A DNA stretch of 64,000 bases from Carex sylvatica (lineage: Eukaryota; Streptophyta; Magnoliopsida; Poales; Cyperaceae): NCBI GenBank assembly GCA_964058845.1, contig CAXKVR010000048.1:310001-374000 (forward strand), read 5' to 3'. The position numbers were made by a program, and so were the translations under genes. Each line of letters begins with the position of its first letter. Position 1 is the stretch's first letter. The notes under the pieces are model-generated. The model worked only from the letters and a program-made list of their open reading frames with translations, did no database searches and was not told where the DNA came from. Shown piece by piece: positions 45,640 through 57,594 of the stretch.

Positions 45640-46839
45640 AATCGAGCAAAGCAGAGAGGAATCGGTTCAAGAATCATATTAACTCAGATCAGAAATAGAC
45701 ACTACATCGTTTCAAAAATAAGCACACTAAATAATTAGTACTAAATTAAAAATAAAAATTCAAATCCCTTCTTGATCCGCCAATGGTTATATATATAATA
45801 GCTGGAATTACCACAGTTCCCACTTCCCACAATAGACACCGTGATATCCCTTATTTTCTTTTATTTGCCATCCGTTTATTTTATCTTTATTTTATTTATG
45901 TAATGTTATTTGACAGAACTTCGGCAGGAAAAGTATTAAAACAATTGGTGATAATGAGTCTGCTGCTGCACGCATGACCTCTACATAAAACATATAGACA
46001 AAGACAATGCTCTCAAATAAAAACAAAACAATCAATGGCGTGTTAATTTGGTATCATGTCTGTGCTGACACATGGCATTCTTTGCTGCTGTGAACTCACG
46101 ATCCCAACTTGCACGGCTATCAAAATAATGCAGTGGATGCGTCATTATTGGTGTCTAACAGTACTATCAAAATTAAACTGGTTAAATTAGATTAAAAATA
46201 TTATCTCAAAAAAAAAAAAAAAAATACAATCTCGCTTGCTTAATAATTGAGCAAGCGATTCAAAAAAATATATTATTGCTCTGGACTGCATCAGAGTTAA
46301 TAGGCCTTGTAAGGCTTGATTCTAAAGGATAAAGCCTGAAATCTCTTATTGTAAAAAATCGGTCCAATTCCAAGCTTGATCCAAAATCGGTTGTGAAGGC
46401 CTATATTACTCACCTTTACCAGCCCCAGCAATCTCTTATTGTCAGCTTTGAGATAAATACACCTGTATGTTTTTACCATTCTTATTATTTTTTTACGGTA
46501 ACATGCAGAATTTTTCATTAATTAAGTTTAAAGCCAGCATGCAAGAAGGTAAGACTAAAAAAAATCACAAGTTATGATCTATTACTGGCTACAAGTCCTT
46601 GTTATAACAACAATACCAAGGGCAAACGAGTCTCTCCCCAAACAATGGAGAAGTGTAAAAACAAAAAAATACAATGTAAGCTGAAAAAGAATAAAGGAAA
46701 TTATATGTGCAAAAAACCATCTCGTTATCTTACAATTATATCCACAGAAAACAGTTCCCTGGAGAGAAGCAATAATAATCTAAGTCCTTCTATTGATAGC
46801 ATTCGCCTGCTCATAGAGCTTAATTTTAAGCTTGTCATA
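45640..46839. other. 3' flank of the U-box gene, no other gene recognised
   Basis: 46500-46839 probably includes the 3' untranslated region of the U-box gene. A(18) at about 46206-46223 is followed by the stem-loop CGCTTGCTTAATAATTGAGC... near 46234-46256, of unknown meaning. The frame 46645-46986 overlaps the last U-box exon in antisense and has no domain. Confidence 0.5.
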
Positions 46840-49800
46840 TTACCTCGCCTTCCGAACAGTATTTTCTCTCAGGCTCCTAAAGTGACTCAAAATCTGTTGT
46901 GCCTGCAGCAGCATATGATTTTGCAGATTTACTTGTCAATAATCAAACATTGCTCTTGTTTGGACGAGAAGTACCAAAACTTGTGACCTGAGCACATAAG
47001 TACTCTGTGTGTGTGTGTGTGTTCCTAATTTTCCCTCTCTCCTCCCACAATCCCTCCAAGCAGGAAAAGAAAAATGGAGAAGCCTGCATTTCAAAATTCT
47101 CAAAGGCACCCACAAAACTTGAAATATTGACATATATCAGTAAAACATGAAATATTATGTAAATCTGTACAAAACTACCAAAATTTTACATATGCCCTCT
47201 AAAGCTGGTAAAATATCACATACAACCCAACCACTACTCAGCCATCAGACTTGGTTTGTCTAATCTGTATCAATAATTTCCTATTAAAATAACATGGTGA
47301 CCAGCTAAAATAAATTTCAAGATGACTCTTGACTCTTTCACTCTTGAAAATGTTGAATCAAATTTATCATGGTTTTATAGTTCTTAGATTTCCATTCCAA
47401 ATCACTTGCCTTCTCTCTACCACAGTTCCAGAGGAAGGAAGAGGAATATTTGGAGAGAATGTGTGAAGAGACAATATTTTGGATAATATTGTGATCATCC
47501 TACTGAGGAATTGTGCTAATAAAGTGTCCCGTGCTATTTAGGTAGTTTTGTAGGGATATGCAAGGTATTTCAAATTTACAGGGCACAAATGATATTTTTC
47601 ACATTATTCAGGGGTGGACACGTGATTTAACCTGAAGAAAACCAAAGAAACAGAAAAGACACGAGGAAAAAATAAAACAAAACGCCTTTTCGACATCTGT
47701 CAGACCATATCAGATCTGGAATTTTGAAGAAAATACATGGGAGCATTGCACATTGTTGTACCAAAATGAAGGTAAAATGAAAAGCATAGTTTGCGTACCT
47801 TTTCCTTTGCTCTAGGTGTACCAAATTGAGACAAGGCAATAAGAGGAGGCACAGCTCCTTCTTGCAAAACAAGGCTACAAAACTTGGTGCTATTAATAGA
47901 GAGCTGCAGCAAAGCAGATGCAGCATTCTCCTTCCCTCTCTGCGTACCAGTCTCCAAGGTCTCAACCAGCAAAGGAATACCACCTTCCTGAACAATCACA
48001 ACACGACCTTCATGTATTGTCGATAGATTTGCCAAGAGCGCCACGGACTTGTCTACCATCCCAGTACTGGGATCCATCAACAATATCAGATACCTGATAG
48101 CACCTGCTTGCACTATGCGTGCCTTGTTTTCATGTTGGATTGACAAGTTGAACAGTGCTGTGGCAGCATCCTTTCTCCCTCTCAGAGTACCGGTGCCTAG
48201 TAAATCAACTAATGCGCGGATTGCACCTGAGCTACCAATTTTGATCTTGTACTCTTCTAGTGTAGAGAGGCTGAACAGGGTTGCAGCTGCATTTTCTTTA
48301 GCCATAGGTGTACCAGACACGAGCACATAAATGAGAGATTGTAATGCACCAGCTTCGGCTATTAGACCCTTGTTCCCATTGTTAATAGATAGGTTAAGCA
48401 GAGCAGTGACTGCGTTTTCTTGTACATCAGTGCATTTTGAATGAAGCAAGGAAATGAGAGGATGAATGGCTCCTAATTTGGCTATTAGAATGCGGTTTTC
48501 AGCGTTATTTTTTGAGAGAAGCCTCAGCTCATATGCACATGTAGCCTGTGTATTAGGGTTTAGGTCTTTTAATCCCTCCACTAGCTTTTCTACATGAAAA
48601 CTGGTTGTCGAATCATCATGGGTTGTACTTGATGAGTTAGTGCGGGACAAATCAGGAGAGAGTAAGGGTCTGACATCCTTACTGAAAGGAGAGCTCAATT
48701 TTTCATCAAATTTACTTGCTAGTACATCAATACTGGAGATCACACTCGAATTAGATTCGCTACGGGTACTAGAGCTCCTATGATCTAGGAAATAGCTGCT
48801 TTGCATTTGATGGTCACTGGTACAATAGGAACTCTCCTCCTCTCCATCTACACATGAAATCTCATATTTTTGTGGTTGTACTCGATTAACAGGTTTAGTA
48901 TTGGATATGGAAATTGGTTCTCTGCACTGCGAAGGACTTATCATGAAGGGGCTCACAGACTCGTTGCAAGAGATGCACTCAAGATGCATGAGATTGTTTT
49001 CTTCACACCAAGTTGAGATCAATGCCTTGACAGTGTAATTTGAAACAAGATCAGTATGTTGAACATTCTGCCGGGTCATGGGACAAATTCTTAGCCCATT
49101 ATCAAGCCACTTCTGTATATAAGACCTCTCAAATGTTTGTCCCGAGGCAAGGATTACTGGGTCCAACATAAGTTGCAGAGAAAGAGGACACCTGAAATGG
49201 GTAGGGATCAAGACCCCATTTATGGAGCTATATTTCTCAAATTTTGCAACACAAAATCGGATATGCAAAACAAGTTGAATCATCTGATTTATCATGGCAA
49301 GGTCTTCAGGTTTTTGCTTGGTTTCGAGCTTCAGTCTTTCCTTTTCGAGTGCTATTCTTTCCATCAGCAATTCCTCATTTGATGCAAGACCAAGAGTATC
49401 CACTATCTTCAAAATCTTTTCTATGCTGGGAACGAGGTTATCCTTGAGGTCCATCTGAGCAACCACTATCAGTTCTGTCAGTGGGTCCCTTTGTCTACAT
49501 TCAAGCTCCCGCATGCATTGCTGAATCAAAAAGTTGGGACATCAACAGGCTTTCCAACAAATGATCTAATTAAGACATGAAATTTGGGCTGGAGCATACC
49601 AGGAACAGGACTCAATGAAGTTCCTACTGACTATTTATATTCGGGTTTTTTTTTCGGAACCGGATCACCTGCCCCCAGAGGTGCAGGAAATTCCTGCCCC
49701 TAGAACCACTGCCGGGTGGGGCCGGGTCACTTTTAGCATTTAAATATTTGATCTCGGACCCATCTCGGACCCACCCGACAGTGACTCTAGGAGCAGGAAT

Positions 49801-50620
49801 TTCCTGCCCCAGGGTGCAGGAGATTCAGTCTCTCTTTTTTTCCTTTGATATCATGTGGCCATATCATGACATTGAACCCTATTTGGGAATACAAATGGCC
49901 TCAATGAGCATCATTAAGCCAAAATTAAGTAACAACGCGATAAAAAAGAGACAGAGGCAAACATAACAACTAAGCACTGGCAGAAATTTTGACCTGTACA
50001 TAATTAAACCAGTAGCAACCAAAATGGTATAATCATATGCTTCCGATATTGAAAATAACAACAAGAATACACAATTACAAGCACAAAACACACCACCTTG
50101 TTAAATCACACCAAGTACCTGAGTGGCAGACAAAAGAGAAGGAAAGGAATAAGCGGACAGCAAATCGCTATAGAGTTGACAAATGCGCATTGACAAATTG
50201 CGTATGCTGGATGCCATTTGGCTGCTTCTGATAAACTAGTAAATAAAAAAAACAAGCAACAATGACCATTTCTTAATGAAATAATATGACCAGTCTTAGT
50301 TTGAACAAGTTGAAAGAGAAAAGAAAGATAAGCGAGCGAGCTCTCACACTGTAGATCTTGCCGAACCTATGAGGTCCTTTCTCCAAAAAATCTCGAGCCT
50401 CATTGACAGCCATGTCAAGCCCCTCAATTGCTGTCACCAGCCGTTCATCCCAAGGGAAGGGAGAACCAAATGCCTCATCTATTATGCATTTTAACGGCTT
50501 TAACATGCCAACTATGCACTTGAACTCATTTATTGCGGCAGTTTTGCTGGTCTGACAAGAAACTAGATGCAAAAGCCTTGATATGCTGTTTATTAGTGCC
50601 CCTATACTTCTTCCGTCCAT
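46840..50620 (-). CDS. U-box / ARM-repeat E3 ubiquitin ligase (PUB3/PUB4-like), four coding exons
   Basis: Exons join(50348-50620, 50119-50235, 47799-49520, 46840-46902), all phase 0 with GT-AG introns, give 724 aa. Residues 1 to about 200 form the helical U-box N-terminal domain (starts MDGRSIGALINS). The U-box is at about 235-308 (IPTHFRCPLSLQLMLDPVIL, then WLDNGLRICPMTRQ), which binds the E2. A Ser-rich linker follows, then ARM repeats at about 439-704 (KLGAIHPLISLL, LLNLSINNGNK, FNLSIQHENKA), which bind substrate. The last exon encodes AQQILSHFRSL... and stop. The architecture is that of Arabidopsis PUB4/PUB3 and rice SPL11-type ligases, cytosolic or membrane-associated, acting in signalling and cell death. 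The subtype is not fixed. Length is normal (family about 690-830). The sequence before the ATG (TTTGTTGTAGGTAAG) looks like an acceptor, so a 5' UTR intron is likely. Intron 2 carries a MITE. Confidence 0.92.
49661..49829. mobile_element. Palindromic MITE inside intron 2 of the U-box gene
   Basis: About 170 bp. GTGCAGGAAATTCCTGCCCC and GAGCAGGAATTTCCTGCCCC-type blocks lie at the two ends in inverted orientation, followed by CTAGA(A/G)..CACTG and inverse. The tips contain CAGGAAATTCCTG, a perfect palindrome. GC-rich compared with the intron. Target duplication not identified. Confidence 0.65.
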
Positions 50621-51618
50621 CTTACCTACAACAAATGAACTAAAATATGAGCTTAACACCACTTTCACTTCTTCCTTGTTTCTCCAATAATTGCTGCATA
50701 CTTCATTGAAATGTTTTGGTAACATAAATTATGAACTTAAGGTGGCCAGCTATTCTACTGTTTGTGAAGCACCATACTCAAAATTAGGACCTTCTACCAT
50801 AGAAAGCAATAGTACATTGTTGCTAACGGGTTTGGACAATCTATTTGCAGCCCATGATCCGATTATTGGACCACTTTCCAAACCGACTGGCTGGGTTAAT
50901 GGATTTTGGGCGGAAGAACACTTCAATCGGAAGAGACTCACAGTCGGTTACGCCGATTCTTCCAACTAGCTTGTTTGTGAGTGAATGCTTCTTCAGATTC
51001 GATTTTTTGTCGATTCTTTAATGGCAAATGCACAGGAGGAGGATGTGACTGATTGATGATCGGAGTAGATATTTGTTCATAGTGTGAGAAAAAAAAAAAA
51101 AGAGGGTGACAAGATGCTGTACAGGCTGAGTCTGTAACACCCCAGGTACCTGAGGTGCAAGCGGTGAATCTGGACCGTTCATATTACTTGACACGAATCT
51201 CAAAGCAGACCCCCACAACCTCACCAGCTACCGGATTGAGTTTGGCCTGGCTGAAATTAATCTGGACCGTCCATGTTTATTAATTGCACACCAGGTACCT
51301 GGGGACACGGACTCGTACAGGCTACAGCCGGGTGGGAGTTGAAGGGGGCCGCCAGATAGTTAACAAATGAATCTTGGGCCGGCCCTAAATTACAACCGCG
51401 ATACAAGTCGCAAGGCATCAATAGGAGCATTTTTATGTTTTGGGCCTTGATCGGTCCAGCCTGTTTATCCATTCTACCAGCCCGCCACTCGAAAGGTCAA
51501 GCAAGCGAGTCAGAGTAAGAGACTCCATCCATCCATCTCCCCAACTTTTATCTCGGCGAGACGGCCACCACTCACCAGATCAAAACCCTAATATAGAGAA
51601 AAGGAAAAGGAAGCGAAA
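50621..51618. promoter_or_regulatory. Divergent intergenic promoter region between the U-box gene and NAA10
   Basis: The two genes start 998 bp apart and point away from each other. The region contains a probable 5' UTR intron on the U-box side and a MITE (51128-51314) nearer NAA10. No convincing TATA box was seen on either side, which suits housekeeping-type promoters. Shared regulation is possible but not shown. Confidence 0.45.
51119..51323. mobile_element. Mutator-like MITE, copy c (51128-51314), with 9-bp target duplication GTACAGGCT
   Basis: 187 bp. It begins GAGTCTGTAACACCCCAGGT and ends CCAGGTACCTGGGGACACGG plus ACTC. GTACAGGCT flanks it perfectly (51119-51127 and 51315-51323). Nine-bp duplications are diagnostic of Mutator-like elements. 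It lies in the bidirectional promoter between the U-box gene and NAA10, about 300 bp upstream of the NAA10 ATG. Confidence 0.88.
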
Positions 51619-52242
51619 ATGGTGTGCATCAGGCAAGCTCGGATAGAGGACCTGCTGGCGATGCAGGCGTGCAATCTGATGTGCCTCCCGGAGAACTACC
51701 AGATGAAGTACTACCTGTACCATCTCCTTTCGTGGCCGCAGTTGCTGTTCGTTGCGGAGGATTATGGTGGCAAGATCGTTGGCTACGTTCTGGCCAAGAT
51801 GGAGGAGGACCCCTCTGAGCCTTGTCACGGCCACATCACCTCCCTTGCTGTCCTCCGCACCCATCGCAAGCTCGGTCTCGCCACCAAGCTAATGACAGCC
51901 GCACAGAATGCCATGGAGCAGGTATTTGGCGCCAACTACGTCTCTCTCCACGTCCGCCGCAGCAATCGTGCTGCCTTCAACCTCTATACCTCTACCCTTG
52001 GCTATGAGATCCATGATGTGGAGGCCAAGTATTATGCTGATGGTGAGGATGCCTTTGACATGCGCAAACAGATGAAGGGCAGGAGGATGGCTGCTGCTTC
52101 CCATCACCACCACCACCACCACCATCACCATCATGGCCCTGGTGGATGCTGCACTGCTGACCATAAGCATGCTGCTGTTGATGCCTCAGCTGCTGTTGCT
52201 GCTGTTTCAGGAGATAAAACAGTCGACCAGTTTGTGGATTAG
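51619..52242 (+). CDS. NAA10: NatA catalytic subunit, N-alpha-acetyltransferase 10 (ARD1)
   Basis: A complete 207-codon single exon. It opens with the signature [20 protein letters not shown] and [20 protein letters not shown]. The GNAT acetyl-CoA loop [11 protein letters not shown] is at about 82-92, and the [16 protein letters not shown] segment follows at about 128-148. NAA10 with its ribosome-bound partner NAA15 acetylates Ser, Ala, Thr, Cys and Gly N-termini exposed by methionine removal during translation in the cytosol. The catalytic part (1-155) is intact and of normal length. The tail is unusual: 11 consecutive His at 162-172 followed by an Ala/Val-rich end. The coding DNA is much more GC-rich than the neighbourhood. 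Family identity is very secure; the tail's role is unknown. Confidence 0.96.
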   Translation: MVCIRQARIEDLLAMQACNLMCLPENYQMKYYLYHLLSWPQLLFVAEDYGGKIVGYVLAKMEEDPSEPCHGHITSLAVLRTHRKLGLATKLMTAAQNAMEQVFGANYVSLHVRRSNRAAFNLYTSTLGYEIHDVEAKYYADGEDAFDMRKQMKGRRMAAASHHHHHHHHHHHGPGGCCTADHKHAAVDASAAVAAVSGDKTVDQFVD

Positions 52243-53470
52243 TTATTGTACAAGATCTTTCTGTTTGTCTTTGTTGCCATGTTAGTTAATGGGGTTATTT
52301 GTGCACGTCAAGTGCGGACATCTAGTGTGTTTGAAATCTTATTACCCTTGATATTCCAACTTTGCTATTCGCAGAAGATCACTTATTATTTTTAGATTAA
52401 ATTTTGTTTATGGTCTAGGCAACTCTCTGGTACTTGTATTTTTTGGATAGTGTTTGTGTGGATAAGATGACAACTGCCAACTGGACTTGCATGCTTTATG
52501 ATGATGGTCTTTCAGTGTATCTAATTAGTGAGCTCTTCACTGTTATAAGCCGAATGTTCTCTGGTACCCATGAGTGGTGGTTATATTTGAACAAAGGGAT
52601 GCTATGAAGTAATAATTTGTATTTTGGTTAACATTTTACTGGATTATCTTAATCTGCATGTGTTGTTGATATTTCCTTAGTGTCTTCCTTTTCAAATATG
52701 GTTGCATGATGTTCTGTTACTCTTGCTGAAATTACAAATGTACCAGACCAGTCTGTATCATTCTAATCTATTGTTAAAATTCAGCTGGCACTCTCCAAGA
52801 CTGGTCACCAAGGACACCCGCAGTCAAGTGTAAATATTGTTGATATGGTGCAGTATCCAGCTTAGCCAAATACCCGCAATCAAGTGTCAATATAGAAAGT
52901 ATGATTTTGTCAAGCCCTAGTTAGGCTCGATTATGTTACTCAAGTGTAATCTTCTTGCACTTTTTACTAACTGAACCTCAAATGTGCAGTTATGCCTCTG
53001 ATTGAGACTCAACTTGGCATTTTTACTAATCAGATCTCAGATGGGCAATCATGCATCCAGTTGAGACATGATTTGACCTCTTTATCATCTTAATCATTTA
53101 CCTCAATTTTGCAAGCACATTCAAGCAATTAAAAATTGAGAGCAGCAAATAATGGTTATTGTATTTAAATTGCTTTGGATCGCAAGTCATTTTATAGCGT
53201 ACTTTTCAGAATTTAGTTATTTCAGGTTTGGTTTAAATTTTACTTCGGCTCTCAATTTTTTTTGGGTTTGGACTGGGTCGAATACTGATCAGTTGAGCTG
53301 ACATTTCATGATATTACCTCCTTTTTGGTGGAGGCAGTAGTTCTCTATATTGAACTGTCTGAAGCTTGAACTCATCTTTTTTTTGATGTCACCTTGTTAG
53401 CATATCACTTCAGCCACTAGCTCGGTTCAGTCATTTCAGTTTGTGTTTTCCCAACTAATTTCATGTTTCA
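52243..53470. other. NAA10 3' flank and spacer
   Basis: The first few hundred bases probably hold the NAA10 3' UTR. A short sequence containing CCGCAGTCAAGTGT / CCCGCAATCAAGTGTCAATAT repeats near 52818 and 52873. No further gene was recognised. Confidence 0.45.
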
Positions 53471-56222
53471 CATGGTTTTCTTGGGATAAGCCGGGTTTGA
53501 CTTGCATGATCATTTGAGTTTCTGGTTGCAAGCTGCTCAGTGAAAGTGTTTTGGTTCATTTAGATTTGCCTTGTAGAAGACCAAGGGTAACCAAATAAAG
53601 AATTAGAGGTATTGCTTGTGCCAGTATCATCGTACCAGCAATTCCTGCCCTTAGTAGTCCATGCTATTATTTTTTTCAACTTTGTTAAACACAAAAGCCT
53701 ATTGGCAAATTGTACTCATCAAAGATAAATTTCCAAGATAATGATGTTACTTGACAGCAGAATTAAATTATTGCTATTATAAAGCAGTAGTTTACTCTCC
53801 ACTTGGAAATTTATTTACGAACTGTCATTCTGCGGATTCGTAATTCCAATTGTAGAAATTCCATTCCCAAATATTAAAGGGAACAGAAATTAGAATTTCA
53901 TTTTTCATTTTGGTTTAACACAACAATAATTGGAAGCAAGTATGGGGTCCAAGGGAAAGAACACAACAAAAATTGATTAAACAAATTATATCTGCAAGTA
54001 TTCAGGTAGTCTAAAGTTCCTGACTTGGTAAAAGAAATCTATGAACACGTCAGTATGGTCAAAGCAAAGCAGGGTCCCTGTATCTCTTGAAGAGTTGTTC
54101 AATGCCATCAGTAACCTCGACAGGAAGTGGCCGTGGGGCTGTGGCAAATGCATCAATGTCCTCCTTGAGCTGATCCACAGAAGTAGCTCCAATTATGGAG
54201 CTTGCCGTGAAAGGCCGGTCACGCACAAATCCAAGTGCAAGCTGCACAGGAGTAAGCCCATGCTTCGTTGCCAGCTCTATGTATTGACCAGTTGCTTCCT
54301 GAAACACATGAATAGAGAGTACAGGATCTGAGTTTCCCCTGGCTAGAACGAGTTCACATTTTTCATCAAGGCATTACACAAATTACCCCTAGGATTTCAC
54401 ACTTCCAGGTCCCAAGGAATTCAAATTAGTACCAGTCGATCCAGCTCACTCAACAAATTGAATTTATTTATGGTCAATGGTAATGTGGGATTAGCAACTT
54501 TTTAACAAAAGACATCCTCTAAGTAACTATTCTATCTAAATTATTTGCTAAAATTTTCATCCGTGCTTTTTGGTCACAAGGTTTTGGTGGGAAGCAAAAC
54601 TCCACTAGTTCAGAAGTTTTGGGATTAGGTTTGGAACTTGTAAAATGAAAAAATGAGATATGTCAGGTGTTATTCATATAATTTACTTCATTAGTTTGAC
54701 CGAGTTCACTGTACAAAAGAAAGGAAGTACCCTGGCTAAAGAATTGTTGTATCTGTCCATGTAGCCTGGAAAAAAATTTAGCCGGCCTCTCTGTGCAGCC
54801 TGAGAGTTATTTAGATACTTACCAGTGAGAACCCCACTAGCAAGAGGAGAGTAAGCTAATAGCCCAATGTTGCAGTTATTGGGGTGACATACTTCCACCA
54901 GGTCAACTGCACAAATATGACAAATTGATGCTTGAATCAGGAGTGCGAAAATGAAACTTATCAGAAAATTCAATGCTTGTAAGCACAAAATGAAATTGCA
55001 TAATGCAATCCAGTTGAAAATGACTTGAACACCAACATTGCTCAAGCACAGGAATTCATTTTATTAGACCCAACTCAAACCACAAAACCTAGCAACCAAC
55101 TTATACACGAGCACAATCCAACCCAAATCTGAGTAAGGATAACTGAAATCTGATTCTGACCCCTTACATTGCAGACAACCAAAAGTGACTTCTGTTCTGA
55201 TAAAACCTAAAATAACCAATTTGACTGAAAATAATTAATAAGCTGCAACACCAAATTAACTTTGTGCAGCCCAAACTACCCCAAATATCAAAATGGTAAT
55301 TTAAATTGAAATCGGACATGACATGGCGAATTCAGCATCAATAGCCACCCTTAAACAGATTGGCCCAAGACACAAGAGGACTTACCAAAGCTATCTAATT
55401 CGATATTGACCTCAACCAAAAATAATTCAACCATATCTTAGCTGGACTGTGCATCGCTCAGAACTTGTACCAATCATGGAGATACAACTAAGAACATATA
55501 TGGAGATTGGATAAACCTTCGAACTTGCACCGAACAAGAAGGCTATAGCTGTTCTGAATACTAACTATTTTAGGAAGCCCAGCATTCCTTGCAGCATGCA
55601 CAAATTGCATCACCCCGTATGATGTTTCATTTGAAACTCCAATGTACCGAACCTACGTAACATAAACAAAATGTTCAGTAATATAGTTGAACTCCTTGTT
55701 ACAGAAAATCAATGCTCTTAATTTTAATTGTTAATAAAATCAAAGTCTTCCTAGACTCATAAAAATATAGGGTTTCTTAGCAAAAGAAACAATACAAATA
55801 TAGGGTTTCTTGCAGAAAAACAAATATAAAGCAAATTAAATAAAAGGAAAGAAAAATATAAATCATATCATATCACCTTGCCAGCAGATATAAGCTCATC
55901 AAAGGCCTTCAGTTGCTCCTCAAAGGGTACACTTGGCCTCCATTTTGCTGGATCATAAGAGAACTCCCCAAATAGCGCTACATATCGATCTGGCCTAAAA
56001 GAAAACAGCTTATTTAACTAACATTTTCTATGATGAAACAGAAAGATATTGAAAAGTGTTGGCTTAATTTCAAAGAATACTTTTGGAAAGTAAGCTTAAG
56101 TTACAAATTGTTTATAACATTTTAATTGATGTACATTCCCATGAATTGTACCAAGATCATCTTCAAATACTGTTACAAGCATAGGAATTAGGAGCCTCTT
56201 CCAAAGATATTGCTTGGATCAA
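53471..56222. repeat. Segmental duplication, copy 1 (partner 61163-64000)
   Basis: From CATGGTTTTC at 53471 onward the sequence is almost the same, base for base, as that from 61163 onward, in the same orientation. It covers the 3' flank and exons 5-8 of the aldo-keto reductase and all introns between them. The offset is about 7.7 kb. In copy 2 the duplication runs to the window end, so its far limit is unknown. Small indels are scattered in introns. Exons differ by only a few codons. Confidence 0.95.
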
Positions 56223-57413
56223 GACTAAATTATAACTCCATCTTTATAAAAACACTTGAAAAAATCACTTCTACCTACTACCAAATTTCTATGAATAAAT
56301 AACATCTTAATTTATAGAAGGTTAAACCAGTGTATCTGAAGCAGATCGATATAATCAGTCGAGAGACGCATTAGACTCTTTTCTACACTCGCTTTGATGT
56401 TAAGAGCATCAACTCGTAGAACCTTTGCATTTTCACGTATATAGCTATATGTCTCAGAGTAACCACATACTTTTGTAGCCAAAACAACCTGTAAAATCAA
56501 GAATTGTCAATTATGCACCAGATTGATAACATGGATGTACTTGTTGAAAGCAAATTAAAATACTAAACAGTCATGAAGTAAATCGATTAATTGAGTAAAA
56601 GGAAATGGTAAAACACTAAAAACTTAGAAACATTATCAGAACTTTATGTACCTTGTCACGTGGTTTAGACTTCATCCAGCTACCAATGTACCGATCAGTT
56701 GATCCTTGAGTCTCCTTTTTCATTGGGACTGGATACTTGACACAAAGGAAGCACGTCAAGTTAACCTCAAAACAATTGAAACTAGTTGCCTGATTATACC
56801 CATATGTTGATGAAAATTGCAAAACTAATTAACTTGTTTGGTGGTGAATTTATATCAAATAGCGAATAAATTTAAGTTAAATGGGTTTAAAGATGGATTT
56901 CATGTTTTATGAGAAACCTGTTTTATGAACACCAAGTGTTCGATAAAAAGCCTGACAAGAAAAAAGAGCCTAGCCTACTTGAAACAAACGAAAGATATAA
57001 AAGTAAAACTGACAGCTTCGGCTGTATCAAGAGTGTTGACACCATGGTCGAATGCATAAGCGAGCATGTCATGAGCTTCCTTCTCAGTATTCTGATCTCC
57101 AAATGTCATCTATATATAGAGGAAGTAGCGACATTAATTTAGAGGAGACATGTATAACATGAAGAAATGGTGTACACTGGAAAACAAAGGAGAAGAAAGA
57201 GACGGTGCCAAGGGTGACTTCGCTGATGAGGAGGTCAGAATCGCCAAGGGTTTTGTACACTAACTGGTTCTTCTCTGCGAGCTTGGCTAGAACTGGAGGC
57301 GTCCGTTGCCTTGTGCGGCCAGTTATGCCCAAGCGGTACAGCTTTGGTGGCTTTGTCTCTAGATGGCCGAGAGCGTGGATGGGAGAAGGCCCTGCCATGG
57401 CTGCAGAAGCCAT
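54059..57413 (-). CDS. Aldo-keto reductase, plastid Tas-like (NAD(P)-linked oxidoreductase), complete copy
   Basis: Exons join(57204-57413, 57014-57109, 56652-56735, 56328-56488, 55877-55994, 55517-55652, 54731-54906, 54059-54298) give 406 aa, and every junction keeps frame with GT-AG ends. Residues 1-50 (rich in Ala, Pro, Arg, with few acids) look like a transit peptide. The reductase starts at VYKTLGDSDLLISEVTLGT. The catalytic tetrad is visible: D98 (LDTAEA), Y103 (YPVPMKKETQG), K136 (LATKVCGY) and H183 (QIHW). The C-terminal cofactor-binding region includes SIIGATSVDQLKEDI. It is closest in layout to Arabidopsis At1g04420-type proteins (about 410 aa); the physiological substrate is unknown. 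The donor after exon 1 (GTCTCT) is weak. Compared with copy 2 it has GVL preceded by Ser instead of Gly and NFFPG instead of NLFPG. A hAT MITE sits about 190 bp upstream of the ATG. Confidence 0.93.
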
Positions 57414-57594
57414 CTTTCTCACCTTTCTTCAGTTTTTCTATTTTTTTTTTTTTTTTTGGCGCCTGCGGAGCGATAAGATGATAAGGCACGCTTGCGGAGC
57501 GATAAGATGAAATGCAGCTGGCTTTTGAAAAGAAAGTAAGTGCATGCTATTTTGCTATTTTTATTTTTATTTTTTTAATTAAAGGGCCAGATGC

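Noticed and set aside
46936..47133. Candidate last exon of the U-box gene after TTTGAAATGCAG near 47095
   Set aside because: It reads without family similarity, whereas the exon at 46840-46902 (AQQILSHFRSL) matches the expected C-terminus, keeps phase and ends in a stop.
47700..47798. Read-through extension of the U-box frame past residue 704
   Set aside because: A good GT donor (AAG/GTACGC) sits exactly where the family has its last intron; the extension is intronic.
50621..50725. Longer N-terminus of the U-box protein upstream of the chosen ATG
   Set aside because: The extra residues look like intron or leader sequence (TTTGTTGTAG just before the ATG), and family proteins start near the chosen Met.
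52102..52134. Poly-His run in NAA10 as a cloning-vector tag
   Set aside because: Codons are mixed CAC/CAT, the run has 11 residues, and natural-looking sequence continues to the stop and into plant 3' flank.
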